DNA from: Asterochloris sp. CNOR1
Taxonomy: Eukaryota; Chlorophyta; Trebouxiophyceae; Trebouxiales; Trebouxiaceae
Assembly (NCBI GenBank): GCA_963969365.1
Contig: OZ017749.1
Coordinates: forward strand, 1,302,001-1,366,000
Direction: 5' to 3'
Length of the DNA: 64,000 bases
In this document: positions 22,831 to 34,917 of the stretch, in pieces
Numbering within the stretch: position 1 is the stretch's first letter
Layout of the letters: each line of letters begins with the position of its first letter
Notes under the pieces: model-generated
Seen by the model: only the letters and a program-made list of their open reading frames with translations
The model's database searches: none
What the model was told of the DNA's origin: nothing
Program-made: the position numbers and the translations under genes

Positions 22831-25800
22831 GTGCACAGCAGAGGCAGAAATGTTGATCCTGGCTCACACACAAGAGCAGCTGCATCAGTATCAACTCTGA
22901 GATTTCCGGTCTCTTCAATCAGATGATGGCCTACCTGTGGGTACATGCTGACAGCATCAGCCTGACTAGCAGTGGCATTACAGCTCGTGCTGCCGAGCAG
23001 CTGGCTGCAGGCAGTCCTCCCACCAGCTGCAGCGATTGTGTAACCTCCAGGCACAGGTGTGAACACCCAGCGCTCCAGCCCAGTGCCGTCATCCTGTACC
23101 ATTGAGGCCAAGTGAGCGTTACCATGTCTTTGCACCCAAATCATCGACAAGAGTGTTGCAGGACATCCTCTGCAGCGGGGCATGCTGTTGATGGCTGTGT
23201 TGCAGCAGAGCAAAATACCTGAGGGCCAAGCGTGACATCATCTACGCCACACAACGCTGCACTCAGGTAGTTGTTGGGGCAACTGGGGGTGCTGGTCAGC
23301 TTGCCATCATTCTGCACGTTGTAGGTGTTCAGTGCCCCAGGGACAGCTGTCAGCCACCACACCTGTCGGCCAGAGCCATCATCTGCAGCACAACGAAAAG
23401 CTGAGGTGCTATGGCATCACCAGCAGCAGGCTTGCAAGACAATTGTCCAGAGGCACTGCAGAGCGTCACCTGTGGCGGCGAACTCAAGGGTGCTTGCTAG
23501 GGGGGTCTGTCCACAGACTGGCGTCGACAAAAGACTCGCACAGCCCATCCTGCAGTCAGCCACAGGGTGAGAGGGCCGCTGAGTCAACGTCAAGGTTGGC
23601 ATGGAGCCTGAGGCAAAAAGGTTCAAGTCAACAGTGCCAATCAACGTGTGCAGCAAGGAGCACAAACTCTTGAAGATCCCTTGTGCTTGCTTGGTCTTGT
23701 CCTCGGTATGCTAGCCTCACCTATTGACAGCATTGATGCTGTAAAGCCCGGAGATCCCTGTGATGGCATTGGTTCCTGTTGGTGTCGTTAGCGGAGGCGT
23801 GGTTGGTGGCGCCTCTGTGGTGGTGGGTGCAGCAGTGGTCGTTGTTGGCGCAGCCGTTGTGGTTGGTGCAGGAGTTGTGGTCGGTGGCGCCTCTGTTGTG
23901 GTGGGTGCGGCAGTGGTGGTTGCTGGCGCGGCCGTCGTGGTTGGTGCAGGAGTTGTGGTTGGTGGCGCCTCTGTGGTGGTGGGTGCGACAGTGGTGGTTG
24001 CTGGCGCGGCTGTTGTGGTTGGTGCAGGAGTCGTGGTTGGTGGCGCCTCTGTGGTGGTGGGTGCGGCAGTGGTGGTTGCTGGCGCTGCCGTTGTGGTTGG
24101 TGCAGGAGTCGTGGTTGGTGGCGCCACGGCCACGAGCAATGCATTCGACCTCACAGCGGTTGCTGTGGTGTCGACTGGCGTTGTTGAGTTGACTGCCGCA
24201 GTGCTGTTGGCTGCTGTGGAGTTGGCTGTGGTTGGTGGCGCCTCTGTGGTTGTGGGTGCGGCAGTGGAGGTTGCTGGCGCGGCTGTTGTGGTTGGTGCAG
24301 GAGTCGTGGTTGGTGGCGCCTCTGTGGTGGTGGGTGCGGCAGTGGTAGTTGCTGGCGCGGCTGTTGTGGTTGGTGCAGGAGTCGTGGTTGGTGGCACCAC
24401 AGCCACGAGCAATGCATTTGACCTCACAGCGGTTGCTGTGGTGTTGACTGGCGTTGTTGAGTTGACTGCCGCAGTGCTGTTGGCTGCCGTGGAGTTGGCT
24501 GTGGAGTTGGTCGGAGCCGTGGTTGGTGGCATCCCTGTGGTGGTGGGTGCAGCAGTGGTGGTTGCTGGCGCGGCTGTTGTGGCAGTGGTGGTTGCTGGCG
24601 CAGCTGTTGTGGTTGGTGCAGGAGTCGTGGTTGGTGGCGCCACAGCCGTGAGCAATGCATTCGACCTCACAGCGGTGGCTGCTGCCACTGGTGCTGGGGT
24701 AATCGGAGTACCAACAGACGTCACCTGCCATGTTGTGAGCGCAGAGGCCTGCAGACCAGGACCAGAACATTTCAGATGACATCAGGTTGAGCTTGCATCA
24801 GCGTCAAGGACCAAACAACGTGAGCTGCCTTTGCTCCAGGCCAACTTTGCTTCAGCTGCAAGGACACTCACCGTGGCAGCGAGAGTGACAGAATTGTCGT
24901 TGCCGCAGGTTGTGCCCGCTGTCAGAAGCGTGCTACAACCTGCACGGCCCCCGGCAACTGAGATGGTGAACCCGCCTGCGGTGGCGGTGAACACCCAGCG
25001 CTGCCGGCCACTGTTGTCATCCTGCAGCATGGCTTGTCACTCAGCAAACCCACCCAGCCAGAGTGAGTCCACGCATCGTCTTGCAGATGCCTACTTGATG
25101 CAGCAAGCAGGCACCTGGAACATGCTTACCTGCTCTTTTTGTGCTGATAAACAACAATCTGAACAATGCTTGAAAAGAGCTCTGCTGCGTAGATGCATCT
25201 CGATATGGGCTCACGACACATCAGGCTTACCTCATAGAACAAGTCAACAACGTTAGATCCACATGCTGCGGAGCTGAGGTAGTTGTAGCATGCTGCCCGG
25301 CCACCTGGCGTGACATCGTAGGTGTTGTTGGATCCAGCAACAGCTGTCAGTTGCCAAACCTGGTGGCCGCTCCCATCATCAAAATAATATAGATCCACCA
25401 GATTTGGGGAACTGCTTCCGCAAGCACTAACAGAGAGGTAGTTGTAGCAGGCCCCCCTGCAAACACAGCATACTTGCATCACAATCTCACGAGGGATGCA
25501 TGGCAACTTCTGCAACATATGTATGCATGCATGAGTCAGGACCAAGCACTGGCATGCCAACAAAGCTTCCCACTTGGAGATTGCTCCCTCAAATGTTGCA
25601 GCAAGCTCACCTGCCAGCGTTGATGATGTGGTACTGGCCATTCTGCAGGGCAGTTGGCGCCGCTGAGGTGGTTGAGGGCGCCCCTGTGGTGGTGGGTGCG
25701 GCAGTGCTGGTCGCTGGCGCGGCCGTCGTGGTTGGTGCATGATTTGTTGTTGATGGCGTCCCTGTGGTGGTGGGTGCGGCAGTGGTTGTTGCTGGCGCGG

Positions 25801-28800
25801 CCGTTGTGGTTGGTGCTGGGGTGATCGCAGTACCAACAGACGTCACCTGCCAAGTTGTGAGCGCAGAGGCCTGCAGACCAGGACCAGAACATTTCAGACA
25901 ACATCAGTTGAGCTTGCATCAGCGTCAAGGACCAAACAACGTGAGCTGCCTTTGCTCCAGGCCAACTTTGCTTCAGCTGCAAGGACACTCACCGTAGCAG
26001 CGAGAGTGACAGAATTATCGTTACCGCAGGTTGTGCCCGCTGTCAGAAGCGTGCTACAACCTGCACGGCCCCCGGCAACTGAGATGGTGAACCCGCCTGC
26101 GGTGGCGGTGAACACCCAGCGCTGCCGGCCACTGTTGTCATCCTGCAGCATGGCTTGTCACTCAGCAAACCCACCCAGCCAGAGTGAGTCCATGCATCGT
26201 CTTGCAGATGCCTACTTGATGCAGCAAGCAGGCACCTGGAACATGCTTACCTGCTCTTTTTGTGCTGATAAACAACAATCTGAACAATGCTTAAAAAGAG
26301 CTCTGCTGCGTAGATGCATCTCGATATGGGCTCACGACACATCAGGCTTACCTCATAGAACAAGTCAACAACGTTAGATCCACATGCTGCGGAGCTGAGG
26401 TAGTTGTAGCATGCTGCCCGGCCACCTGGCGTGACATCGTAGGTGTTGTTGGATCCAGCAACAGCTGTCAGTTGCCAGACCTGGTGGCCGCTCCCATCAT
26501 CAAAATAATATAGATCCACCAGGTTTGGAGAACTGCTTCCGCAAGCACTGACAGAGAGGAAGTTGTAGCAGGCCCCCCTGCAAACACAGCATACTTGCAT
26601 CACAATCTCACGAGGGATGCATGGCAACTTCTGCAACATATGTATGCATGCATGAGTCAGGACCAAGCACTGGCATGCCAACAAAGCTTCCCACTTGAAG
26701 ATTGCTCCCTCAAATGTTGCAGCAAGCTCACCTGCCAGCGTTGATGATGTGGTACTGGCCATTCTGCAGGGCAGTTGGCGCTGCTGAGGTGGTTGAGGGC
26801 GTCCCTGTGGTGGTGGGTGCGGCAGTGGTTGTTGCTGGCGCGGCCGTTGTGGTTGGTGCTGGGGTGATCGCAGTACCAACAGACGTCACCTGCCATGTTG
26901 TGAGTGCAGAGGCCTGCAGACCAGGACCAGAACATTTCAGACAACATCACTTGAGCTTGCATCAGCATCAAGGACCCACAACATGAGCTGCCTTTGCTCC
27001 AGGCCAACTTTGCTTCAGCTGCAAGGACACTCACCATAGCAGCGAGAGTGACAGAATTGTCGTTGCCGCAGGTTGTGCCCGCTGTCAGAAGCGTGCTACA
27101 ACCTGCACGGCCCCCGGCAACTGAGATGGTGAACCCGCCTGCGGTGGCGGTGAACACCCAGCGCTGCCGGCCACTGTTGTCATCCTGCAGCATGGCTTGT
27201 CACTCAGCAAACCCACCCAGCCAGAGTGAGTCCATGCATCGTCTTGCAGATGCCTACTTGATGCAGCAAGCAGGCACCTGGAACATGCTTACCTGCTCTT
27301 TTTGTGCTGATAAACAACAATCTGAACAATGCTTGAAAAGAGCTCTGCTGCGTAGATGCATCTCGATATGGGCTCACGACACATCAGGCTTACCTCATAG
27401 AACAAGTCAACAACGTTAGATCCACATGCTGCGGAGCTGAGGTAGTTGTAGCATGCTGCCCGGCCACCTGGCGTGACATCGTAGGTGTTGTTGGATCCAG
27501 CAACAGCTGTCAGTTGCCAGATCTGGTGGCCGCTCCCATCATCATAATAATATAGATCCACCAGGTTTGGAGAACTGCTTCCGCAAGCACTAACAGAGAG
27601 GTAGTTGTAGCAGCCCCCCCTGCAAACACAGCATACTTGCATCACAATCTCACGAGGGATGCATGGCAACTTCCGCAACATATGTGTATGCATGCATGAG
27701 TCAGGACCAAGCACTGGCATGGCCAACAGAGCTTCCCACTTGGAACATGCTCCCTGCAAATTGCAGCAAGCTCACCTGCCAGTGTTGGTGATGTGGTACT
27801 GGCCATTCTGCAGGGCAGTTGGCGCTGCTGAGGTCGTTGGTGGCGTCCCTGTGGTGGTGGGTGCGGCAGTGGTGTTTCCTGGCGCGGCCGTTGTCGTTGG
27901 TGCATGAGTCGTGGTGGGTGCGGCAGTGGTGGTTGCTGGCGCGGCCGTTGTGGTTGGTGCAGGAGTCGGATTGGTGGGGAGGGGCCCTATGTTGGTGACA
28001 CGCCACAGGCCCAGGGAGCCCACAGTTGTCTGCAAGGCATTGAGAGGAGGCTGTGACGGATGTGACATAGGATACTACAAAGTGAGGCAGGGTTGTGCCC
28101 TCCAGGGAGTGCTGCACTGCACAGAGGGCCTGCACTGTTCACGGCAGTTGACTGTAGGGGGTGGAAACACGGAGGCGCCGGCGGGACAGGGCTGTCAGGG
28201 ACAGCTGCAGTGGGCATGTGCACCAACAATGCAGGGCACAGCAGAGCAACAACCATGTGCTATGCTCACCTGCAAGTGCAGCTGCAATGGGCAACAACAC
28301 TTGGCAGAGTGAGCATTTACAGCTTGCATGTTCGGCTCCTCACACTGCCAGGAACTGACCTGATCATACAGGCCGATAGTGTCTGACACGCCGCAAGCAA
28401 CGACGCCAAGAGTGTTGTTGCAGCCAGCGCGCCCACCAACATCGATCCTGTATGCTCCATTCACTAATGTGAAGGTCCACTGCTGATGCCCGCTGCCGTC
28501 ATCCTGTACCAGCCAATTGAGAAGCCACACTTAGGCACAAGAGCAAGGCTGGAGGAAACGACATGGTGGGGCAACCGCAAGCTTGCAAGACCACTGTCAC
28601 ACCCCTGTCAGGTGCTCGACTGCTGACCTGATTGTTGATGTTAACAGCATTTTGGCCGCATGCTGGCACGCTCAAATAACTGGCACAGCTGAGCCTGCCA
28701 TAGCTCTGCACATCAAAGGTGTTGTTGGGGGCTCCTGGGACGGGGGTGAGCTGCCAAACTTGGCGGCCGCTCCCATCATCTGCAAGGGATCAGGCAGCCA

Positions 28801-31800
28801 ATGTAAGGGTACACAGCGCAGCATGAAAAGCTATGCTGGGCCCAGGGGCAGAGCTTGCACAAAGTTGCCAGCTCCTAGCGGATACAGAGGTCTTCACAAG
28901 GCAAAAGGCTGGTTGCAAGCAAAGCAGCAAGGCTGTCTCCATGCGTCCTTTGCTGTGCAGTGGACGCACCAAAGTCATAGACGTCAGCCACGGTTGAACT
29001 ACAGTCTGCCGTTGACAGGTAGTCTGCACAGCCAGCCCTGCAGGGTCGTGCCAACATGTGACGGGGTGCTGTACAGAGATGCAATGGGTGGCAGAGACAG
29101 GCCATGGAAGGCAGCATTGTCTCCCTGCCATGGTTGATAGATGACTATGCCCCCTGCACCTTCCAACGTTGTTGAGATGGTAAAGGCCTGCGGTGAGGCC
29201 AGTGGCATTTGAGGGTGGGCTGCTTGGGCTGCTTGGAGGCGACACAGGTGTCCCTCCAACGCTGGGGTTGATCTGGACCCAGGCGCCCACTGAAGGCACT
29301 CCGCCAGACAAGACAAAGAGCATGTAGTTTCCTGCAGGGTGCACCCATCTGTAAGGCCTGGCGTGTGCAAAGCGCTTCATGAAGCTCAGCAATGGCATTT
29401 TGCAGTCCACCTCGTGCTGCCTTTCTGGCAGCTGAACCTACCTGGGGGCGCAATGCTGCTACTTGGGGGTGAGTTGATGGTCAAGCTGCCAGCGGCAGGG
29501 CTGCTGAACACAAGGACGACCTGCCTCTGGTCCTGCAATCAGCAGCCGGGCGGGTTGCTCACAGAAGCATGTTGCAGAGTCTGTCTGGCACCTGAGTGCC
29601 CTGTGCATTTACTGTCATAGCTTGTCAAGCATGCCACACAACAGGTGACCAGGGCTGCGCAGGACAGCGACATGTGAGAGGGAGGCTGGCTGGGCTGCCT
29701 TCGACAGGGCTTCTGAAGGCATTCGAACTCTGCTTACAGGGTCACAAGTGGCCAAGGTTTTGTGGCGTGTCCAGTTGCTTGCGGGACCAGCTCACCATAT
29801 GACAGCCGTGGGTCACAGAGCTCTGCCTTATGACGACCACACGGTCAATGCAGGCCGTGCCACCATACGCAATCGTGTAGGTTTTGTTGTACCCCATTGC
29901 TGTGGGCACAGTTGTGAGAGTGGGCCGTGTAGCTCCACTGAGCAGGTATGGGGGTGTGAAGATTTGCACTCTGTACTCGCTTGTGGCTTCTGAACCAGCC
30001 ACCATCACCTGCATGCACAGGGTGGCTACTGAAAGGAAGACCCATAGTTGAAGGATGATGCTGGCACTTGTGCCTTGAGCAGATGTGTGGGTCTGGGTGT
30101 ACCCTGTGGCAGCAGGGTCAAGCAAGACAGCTGCAATTCTTGCGACTTGCTACAGGCGAGGAGGGAGCTATGCAGGGCTACAGGCAGCCTCATGATTTGG
30201 CCCAGTCTGGGTCGCAACTCACTGTTCCATCGATGAGCAGAAACGCGTTGCTGTGGTAAAGCCTGGCAATCTTGCTATCAACCAGCACTGCGAACGTTCC
30301 TGTGCCGTCGTATGGGTTGTACCTACAACAGGACAGGGGGATACAACAACGAGTCCAGACTTTGCCACATGGCGTGCCTGATGAGGGAATCTGCACCCAT
30401 CTGTACCACTGGAAAGAAATGCATGGGGCAGCTTGCCAGCCCCAGCAGTCATGCCACAGATAGCAACAACTTACATTACTGGGACTGTGGTGGCGCTGCT
30501 AGCACCAGCTGCCCCCTGCACTCCACCAGCAATCCCTGCAGGCACATCACTGTCCATGTAAGATCTTTGCAGACTCACACTGACCCTGCACAGGTGTGAA
30601 GCATGCGCCTCTGCTGGTGAGATCTGACGCCGGCTGCCACACAGTGCGTGATAAGCCAATAAACGTACCCACACCGCCACCGTTTGTGATAAAGACGGTG
30701 CCATCTGGCAGCAAGACAGCATCTCCCATGACGCGGGGATAGGGCATGGCTGCGTATTGCCAACTGGGCGATGTGGAGGCCAGGTTGATTCGCCAACTGC
30801 CTGTGCTGGCTGGCGTGGAGGTTGTTGCCTGATCAGCTGAGCTGCCGCCAAAGACCACAATCTCAGGCACATACCTGCCAGGCAGGTGACGAGTCAGTCA
30901 GGCAAATCTGGTGATGTAAATCGGGCATGCGCGATGGAGCAGGCCCTGCCAGCGACACATGCAGGGAAGACCGGGGCAAGCATGCAACAGCAGAGCATAC
31001 TTACAGCCTGGCTGGGTCCAGTGGTAGCATGCAGCTGGTGGCTGTCTGAGGGTAGGAGATGGGCACTGGCAAGTTGGGGATGGCAGGGTAGGTGGGGTCT
31101 GGTGCAAAGCTGGTCGCGCTAATGATCTCTGTCTGAGCACCTGCAGGCCAAGTTCATTGTGAAGCATTGTCTGTTTGCTACCTTGTGTACATCCATGCTG
31201 GTCAGAAGCACCAGCAGGTGCCCACCTGCTATCACGACGATGCTGCCAGTGATGGGCAGGACAAACAGTTGGGGGTACCTGCACACACAAGCTGTGAGCT
31301 GGCACCTTGGGGCTGGCAATCGGCAACAGCCGGCTGAATACGAACCCACAGGAAGGTCAGCAGAAGGAGGCAGTACATATGATGTCAGGTCACAGTCTAA
31401 AAGAGCAAGGGATTGCAGCCCACAGGTTGATGGGCCAGGTGTTGGCCAGAATGGCCAGGTTGACCCTCCCAGTCAAGCTTCCAGTGCCAGGATCAAGGAT
31501 CTGGAAGGTTGGCTCATTCAGCGAGGCGGGACTGCCCTGCAGAGCAGTGCAAGGGCAACTCCTAAAGAGGCAACCACAGCGCTGAGACAAGGCCCTAGGG
31601 GGCTCACCGCCTCAGGACCCATGAGAGCACAGGCAACGCCTGATTTGTCAGGAAGTGCGGCAACAATGGCAAGACATTGGGATTGGACTCACATAGCCTC
31701 CGCCTTCACCGTGGGAGCCTCCAGCCACAAAGATGCGGCCATCCTGTAGGACGACTGCCCCAGCATACCACCTGCAGCCGGCAGGCAAATGCAGCGAGCT

Positions 31801-33562
31801 CTTGCAGAGTGATCATGCACCTTGCGTGATCTGGCGGGCTGCCGTCGACATAAGAAGAGTGTCACGCATGCTTACCTGCCGATTGGCAGCTGGCTTGTGG
31901 TGGTGACGCTGCCCCCTGAATAGCGGCGCACGTCCAGCAGACCATTGGGTATGTAAGCATTTTGGTTGACGTTATCGCCTGTACATCACAGGGTGGAGGC
32001 TTCAAGCACAAGGCTGCAGTGCTGGCAGCGGCTTGCACATGCCGACTGCAGACTTGTCAGGCATCCCTGCCCACCTGAAAAAATCCAGCCTTCCCCACTG
32101 GGGCCCATTGAGTGGCCAGAACAGAATGGCTGAGATGTGAAATGCAGGGGGGTAAATGTGTTGGAATTGATGTTGTAGACGCAGGCCAGCTCTGTGTTGT
32201 TTCCCACAGTGAGGTAAGGGTTGGGGGGATAGGGGTTCTCGTGGGGCCGCTCCATGAACAGCACTGTGTTGTCAGTGCTGTACAGAGCATGAATGGCAAA
32301 TGCGCCACTGTTGCCTGCACACATGTGGCGTCTTTAGTTGGATGCATCAGACAACACATGTGCTATACAGCAGGGATGGAAAGGACCATAGTGGAGCGCA
32401 AGCCAAGCTCACCCACAACAGCCCAGCTGCCGCTCCCAGTGACAATCGTGGAGGTGTTGGGGCTTGCAGAACATGTTGCTGCAGCCTGCACCTGAGGTAC
32501 AGCCAGTCTGACCGCTGCCGCCCGTACAACTGGTGGCGTTGACGTCTGGTTGGATGTTGTGGTGTTGGAAGTTGCCTCAGGCTGAAGATCAGCCACCTGC
32601 ATCAAGCAGATGCCAGCTGTAAGATCGCAACAGGCTGGAGCCTCTTTGATTACTGTTTGAGATGACAGCGTCAAGAACCGTGCAGAGGCTGATATTGGCA
32701 ACAGCCTTATCACACTCAACCAGCGCTTCACCGACAGCAAACGGGGTGGTAACTGCACCTCATGTAACAGCAGAACGTGGCCTGCAGTGCGCCCTACCGT
32801 GGCATGTGGTTCAATCACGCTGTTTCTGCTGACTGTGTCTGTTGCCACAGGGGGTGCAGCAGAGGCGCCTGTTGATGGCGTAGAAACCATGTCATTAACA
32901 TCTGCTGCTTGAAAGGTGTAGGGGTAGTTTGCAGCATTGTCTGGGCTGCCCTGCCCTATGGCAACGAGAGCATTGGCCACGGCGGGGTCCTGAATGTTTC
33001 CACCAGCCTGGGCTGCAGCAGAAGAGGAGGGCCTAATGTCATTGTGAGCTGGTGGTTTGCGCAGCTGTTTTTAGAAGACACCTGCATACCTTGCAGTGCT
33101 GGCAGGGCAGCTGGGTCAACTGTGATGGCCGCATTTGGTCCTGTTCTTGTCACCACAACGCCATCTCCTGCAATCGATGATCATGGGCCAGTGTGGGTGA
33201 CTACATGATCCTCCAGCCCCACTGAAGAGTTCAAGATCTTGTCGACTGCCAAAGGGGGAGCACCAAAACATCACCTTGCCCAGAGGCTGTCTGGCTGAGA
33301 ACAGCAGTTGTGGCGTTTGACGCACTGCAGTTTTGCAGCAAGAGGAGCGTGAGAGGTTCCAGCGAAAGTCAGGTCAGGGGATCTTGCAGCATCCCACGCA
33401 GCGGTACGCTTTACTCAGTGCATCATAGGAAACAGCCAGGCCTCGCAACAAGCTCGTCGAGGCGGCGCCTCGGTCAAAGGGTCACCTGACTGCAGAAGAT
33501 GTCTGTCCATTCACGCCAACCACCAGTGCCAGCGAGAGCCACAGCAACGCGGTCGGCGGCAT
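22606..33562 (-). CDS. Secreted glyoxal-oxidase-like enzyme with five C-terminal Cys/QxW modules and mucin-like linkers
   Basis: Copper-radical oxidase family (glyoxal/galactose oxidase, AA5, with DUF1929), which oxidises aldehydes or alcohols and releases hydrogen peroxide outside the cell. Exon 1 (33486-33562) encodes a signal peptide, MPPTALLWLSLALVVGVNG. Exons at 33090-33167, 32798-33007, 32413-32596, 32075-32314, 31876-31978, 31693-31771, 31424-31536, 31225-31278, 31005-31140, 30669-30874, 30475-30535, 30223-30322, 29795-30008, 29442-29532 and 29160-29331 join in phase where checked. Expected copper and cofactor residues are present: Cys in QPFCSGHSMG, Tyr in RWYAGAVVL, Tyr-His in RLYHSNAFLL, His in SVTHGCHM. 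The catalytic part ends with GNYMLFVLSGGVPSVGAWVQI. After it come five modules of three lobes each, with (G)xQxW and paired Cys, separated by Thr/Pro/Ala linkers; the last linker ends at the stop (22606). The module family is inferred, not certain. Confidence 0.8.
23750..24724 (-). repeat. Mucin-like coding minisatellite
   Basis: About 1 kb encoding TTTAAPATTTAAPTTTEAPP-type repeats in the minus frame, with two higher-order blocks each ending near ATAVRSNALL (about 24130, 24410 and 24660). It forms the longest linker of the oxidase, between modules four and five. Because the DNA repeat period keeps all frames free of stops, long open frames of 100-350 codons appear on both strands and in other phases; these are by-products. 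Confidence 0.8.
24791..27905 (-). repeat. Tandem repeat of about 1.04-1.12 kb, three units, each one trefoil-like module with introns
   Basis: Units begin at 24791, 25912 and 26954 (landmark gcttgcatcagcgtcaagga or a one-base variant). Spacings are 1121 and 1042 bases. Each unit holds, in minus order, a linker (TTTAAPATTTAAPTTTG), a first lobe (ACYNYLSVSACGSSSPNLVD), a second lobe (DDGSGHQVWQLTAV, then ACYNYLSSAACGS) and a third lobe (DDNSGRQRWVFTATAGG, then AGCSTLLTAGTTCGN), plus introns. Exons and introns alike differ by only scattered bases between units, and the linker length varies. Confidence 0.9.
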
Positions 33563-33720
33563 ACCTGCCTGAACTGCAAGCAGGCTTCGTGGTGAATTTT
33601 TTTTGGGTGTTGGGAAAGGGGAAAGGGGAAAATTGTTTCCCCTTCCTTTGTGTCGGGTATGACACTGTTGTATAAACAAAGCGTTTATAGATCCGATACA
33701 CCGCAAAACACAGCCGCAAA
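33563..33720 (-). promoter_or_regulatory. Likely promoter / 5' leader of the oxidase gene
   Basis: Upstream of the start at 33562 the strand turns AT-richer: an A-run with ggggaaagggg repeats at about 33595-33635 and a TATA-like ctataaac at about 33690 on the minus strand, some 130 bases before the ATG. Placement fits a TATA box with a leader, but this is inference only. Confidence 0.25.
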
Positions 33721-33869
33721 GAGGCTGCTAAGTGCCTGGGAAGTCTGAGACTGCACCTCGACCGGCCCAATTCGTTTGGAACCCGCTGGCGCCGGGCAAT
33801 AAAGGGCTTGCGTGGTAAACACAAGTGATTCTGGGGAGTCAATCCTGATCTCAGCCGCAAAATGCCACT

Positions 33870-34862
33870 TTACATGGAGTTCAGATATTTCCCCACCTGA
33901 TGAAACTGCCAGCGCATTTCCACCACACACCCTGTTCCCTTGCACTCTGCAGCACTAGCAGTCCAACCTCTACAGATCTTGCACACTTCCGGCACACATA
34001 AGCATTGACAAGCAACAAGTAAGCCTACCTTAATGGGCACAGAGCCCCTGACAGGCATGTTGCCAGACAGTGTCTCACTGAGACATCCAGGTTAGAGCTG
34101 TGCCGGCACGAAAGTGGCAGGTCAGGGGTTCCAGCCCATCTTGAGGGGCAACAATTTCGTTTTCCACAGGCTGAGCAGCAGCTGCCTGCATGCAGGCCTG
34201 TCCCATGCCTGGATGAGAGTCCTGAGCATGGTGGTCGCACTTGTGGTGCAGCAGCTGCTGATCACAGTCAGACACATCTCTGGGCTTGAAGCCAGCCCTT
34301 CATCTGCAGGACACCTGATTGGTCATGGCGCCCGGCCCCAGCCTGAGGCAACTCATCCCCAGCTTGCTCCAATTCATCCCCAGTTGTCAACTCAGCCCCA
34401 TGCTTGCTCCTAGCCCTGGCAGATGAGCTGAAATTACTTGGTAAAGTGCAGCAAAGGACGTTGGCCCATGTCAGTGCGTGAAGGTCACACAGTATTGTCA
34501 CAACAAAATCCTATGTAGATGCAGAGACTGCAGCAGAAGTTCACAGTGCAAGTGAGGTCTCTGGAGTGACATAGAAACCTGAGCGATGGGTGTTCTGTCT
34601 CAGAAGGGCAAGATGTTGTATGGGCACCACACAAGCTTACGCATGAGCTCCTCAATGGGAACAGGGTTATTGTCATCATTCGACACTGGGACTCGACGGG
34701 GTATGAAGACATGTAAAGGCTTGCCCTTATGGGCAAAGTAGCTGCCAGCGTAGTACTTTCCTGCTGTAACGGCAGCATGTCAGCAGTGGCAAAACACTCA
34801 GTCCTGGACAGGGTGTTTGGCTGCTGACTGGTCAGGGTGAACTCCTCGCTGATACACTTCAA
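33870..34862 (-). CDS. Unrecognised gene fragments
   Basis: The clearest exon lies at about 34620-34790: after the acceptor ttacag it reads GKYYAGSYFAHKGKPLHVFI, then PRRVPVSNDDNNPVPIEELM, ending at a gtaagc donor. Downstream pieces at about 34025-34075 (PVRGSVPIK before a gtaggc donor) and about 33900-33990 (VEVGLLVLQSAREQG in one phase) may be later exons, but the phases do not join cleanly. I recognise no family. The order and strand match the gene upstream (34918-36643), from which it is separated by a stop. Confidence 0.3.
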
Positions 34863-34917
34863 ACCTTAGGCCTGCTTCTGCCAAAGCTGCCATCCAAGCT
34901 TCCCGCAACCCCTGGCG

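Noticed and set aside
23760-24779. Open frames of 335-353 codons on both strands over the Thr/Pro repeat, including a Val/Gly/Ala-rich plus-strand frame
   Set aside because: The DNA repeat lacks stops in every phase. Only the minus frame with TTTAAP units joins to flanking exons with proper splice sites.
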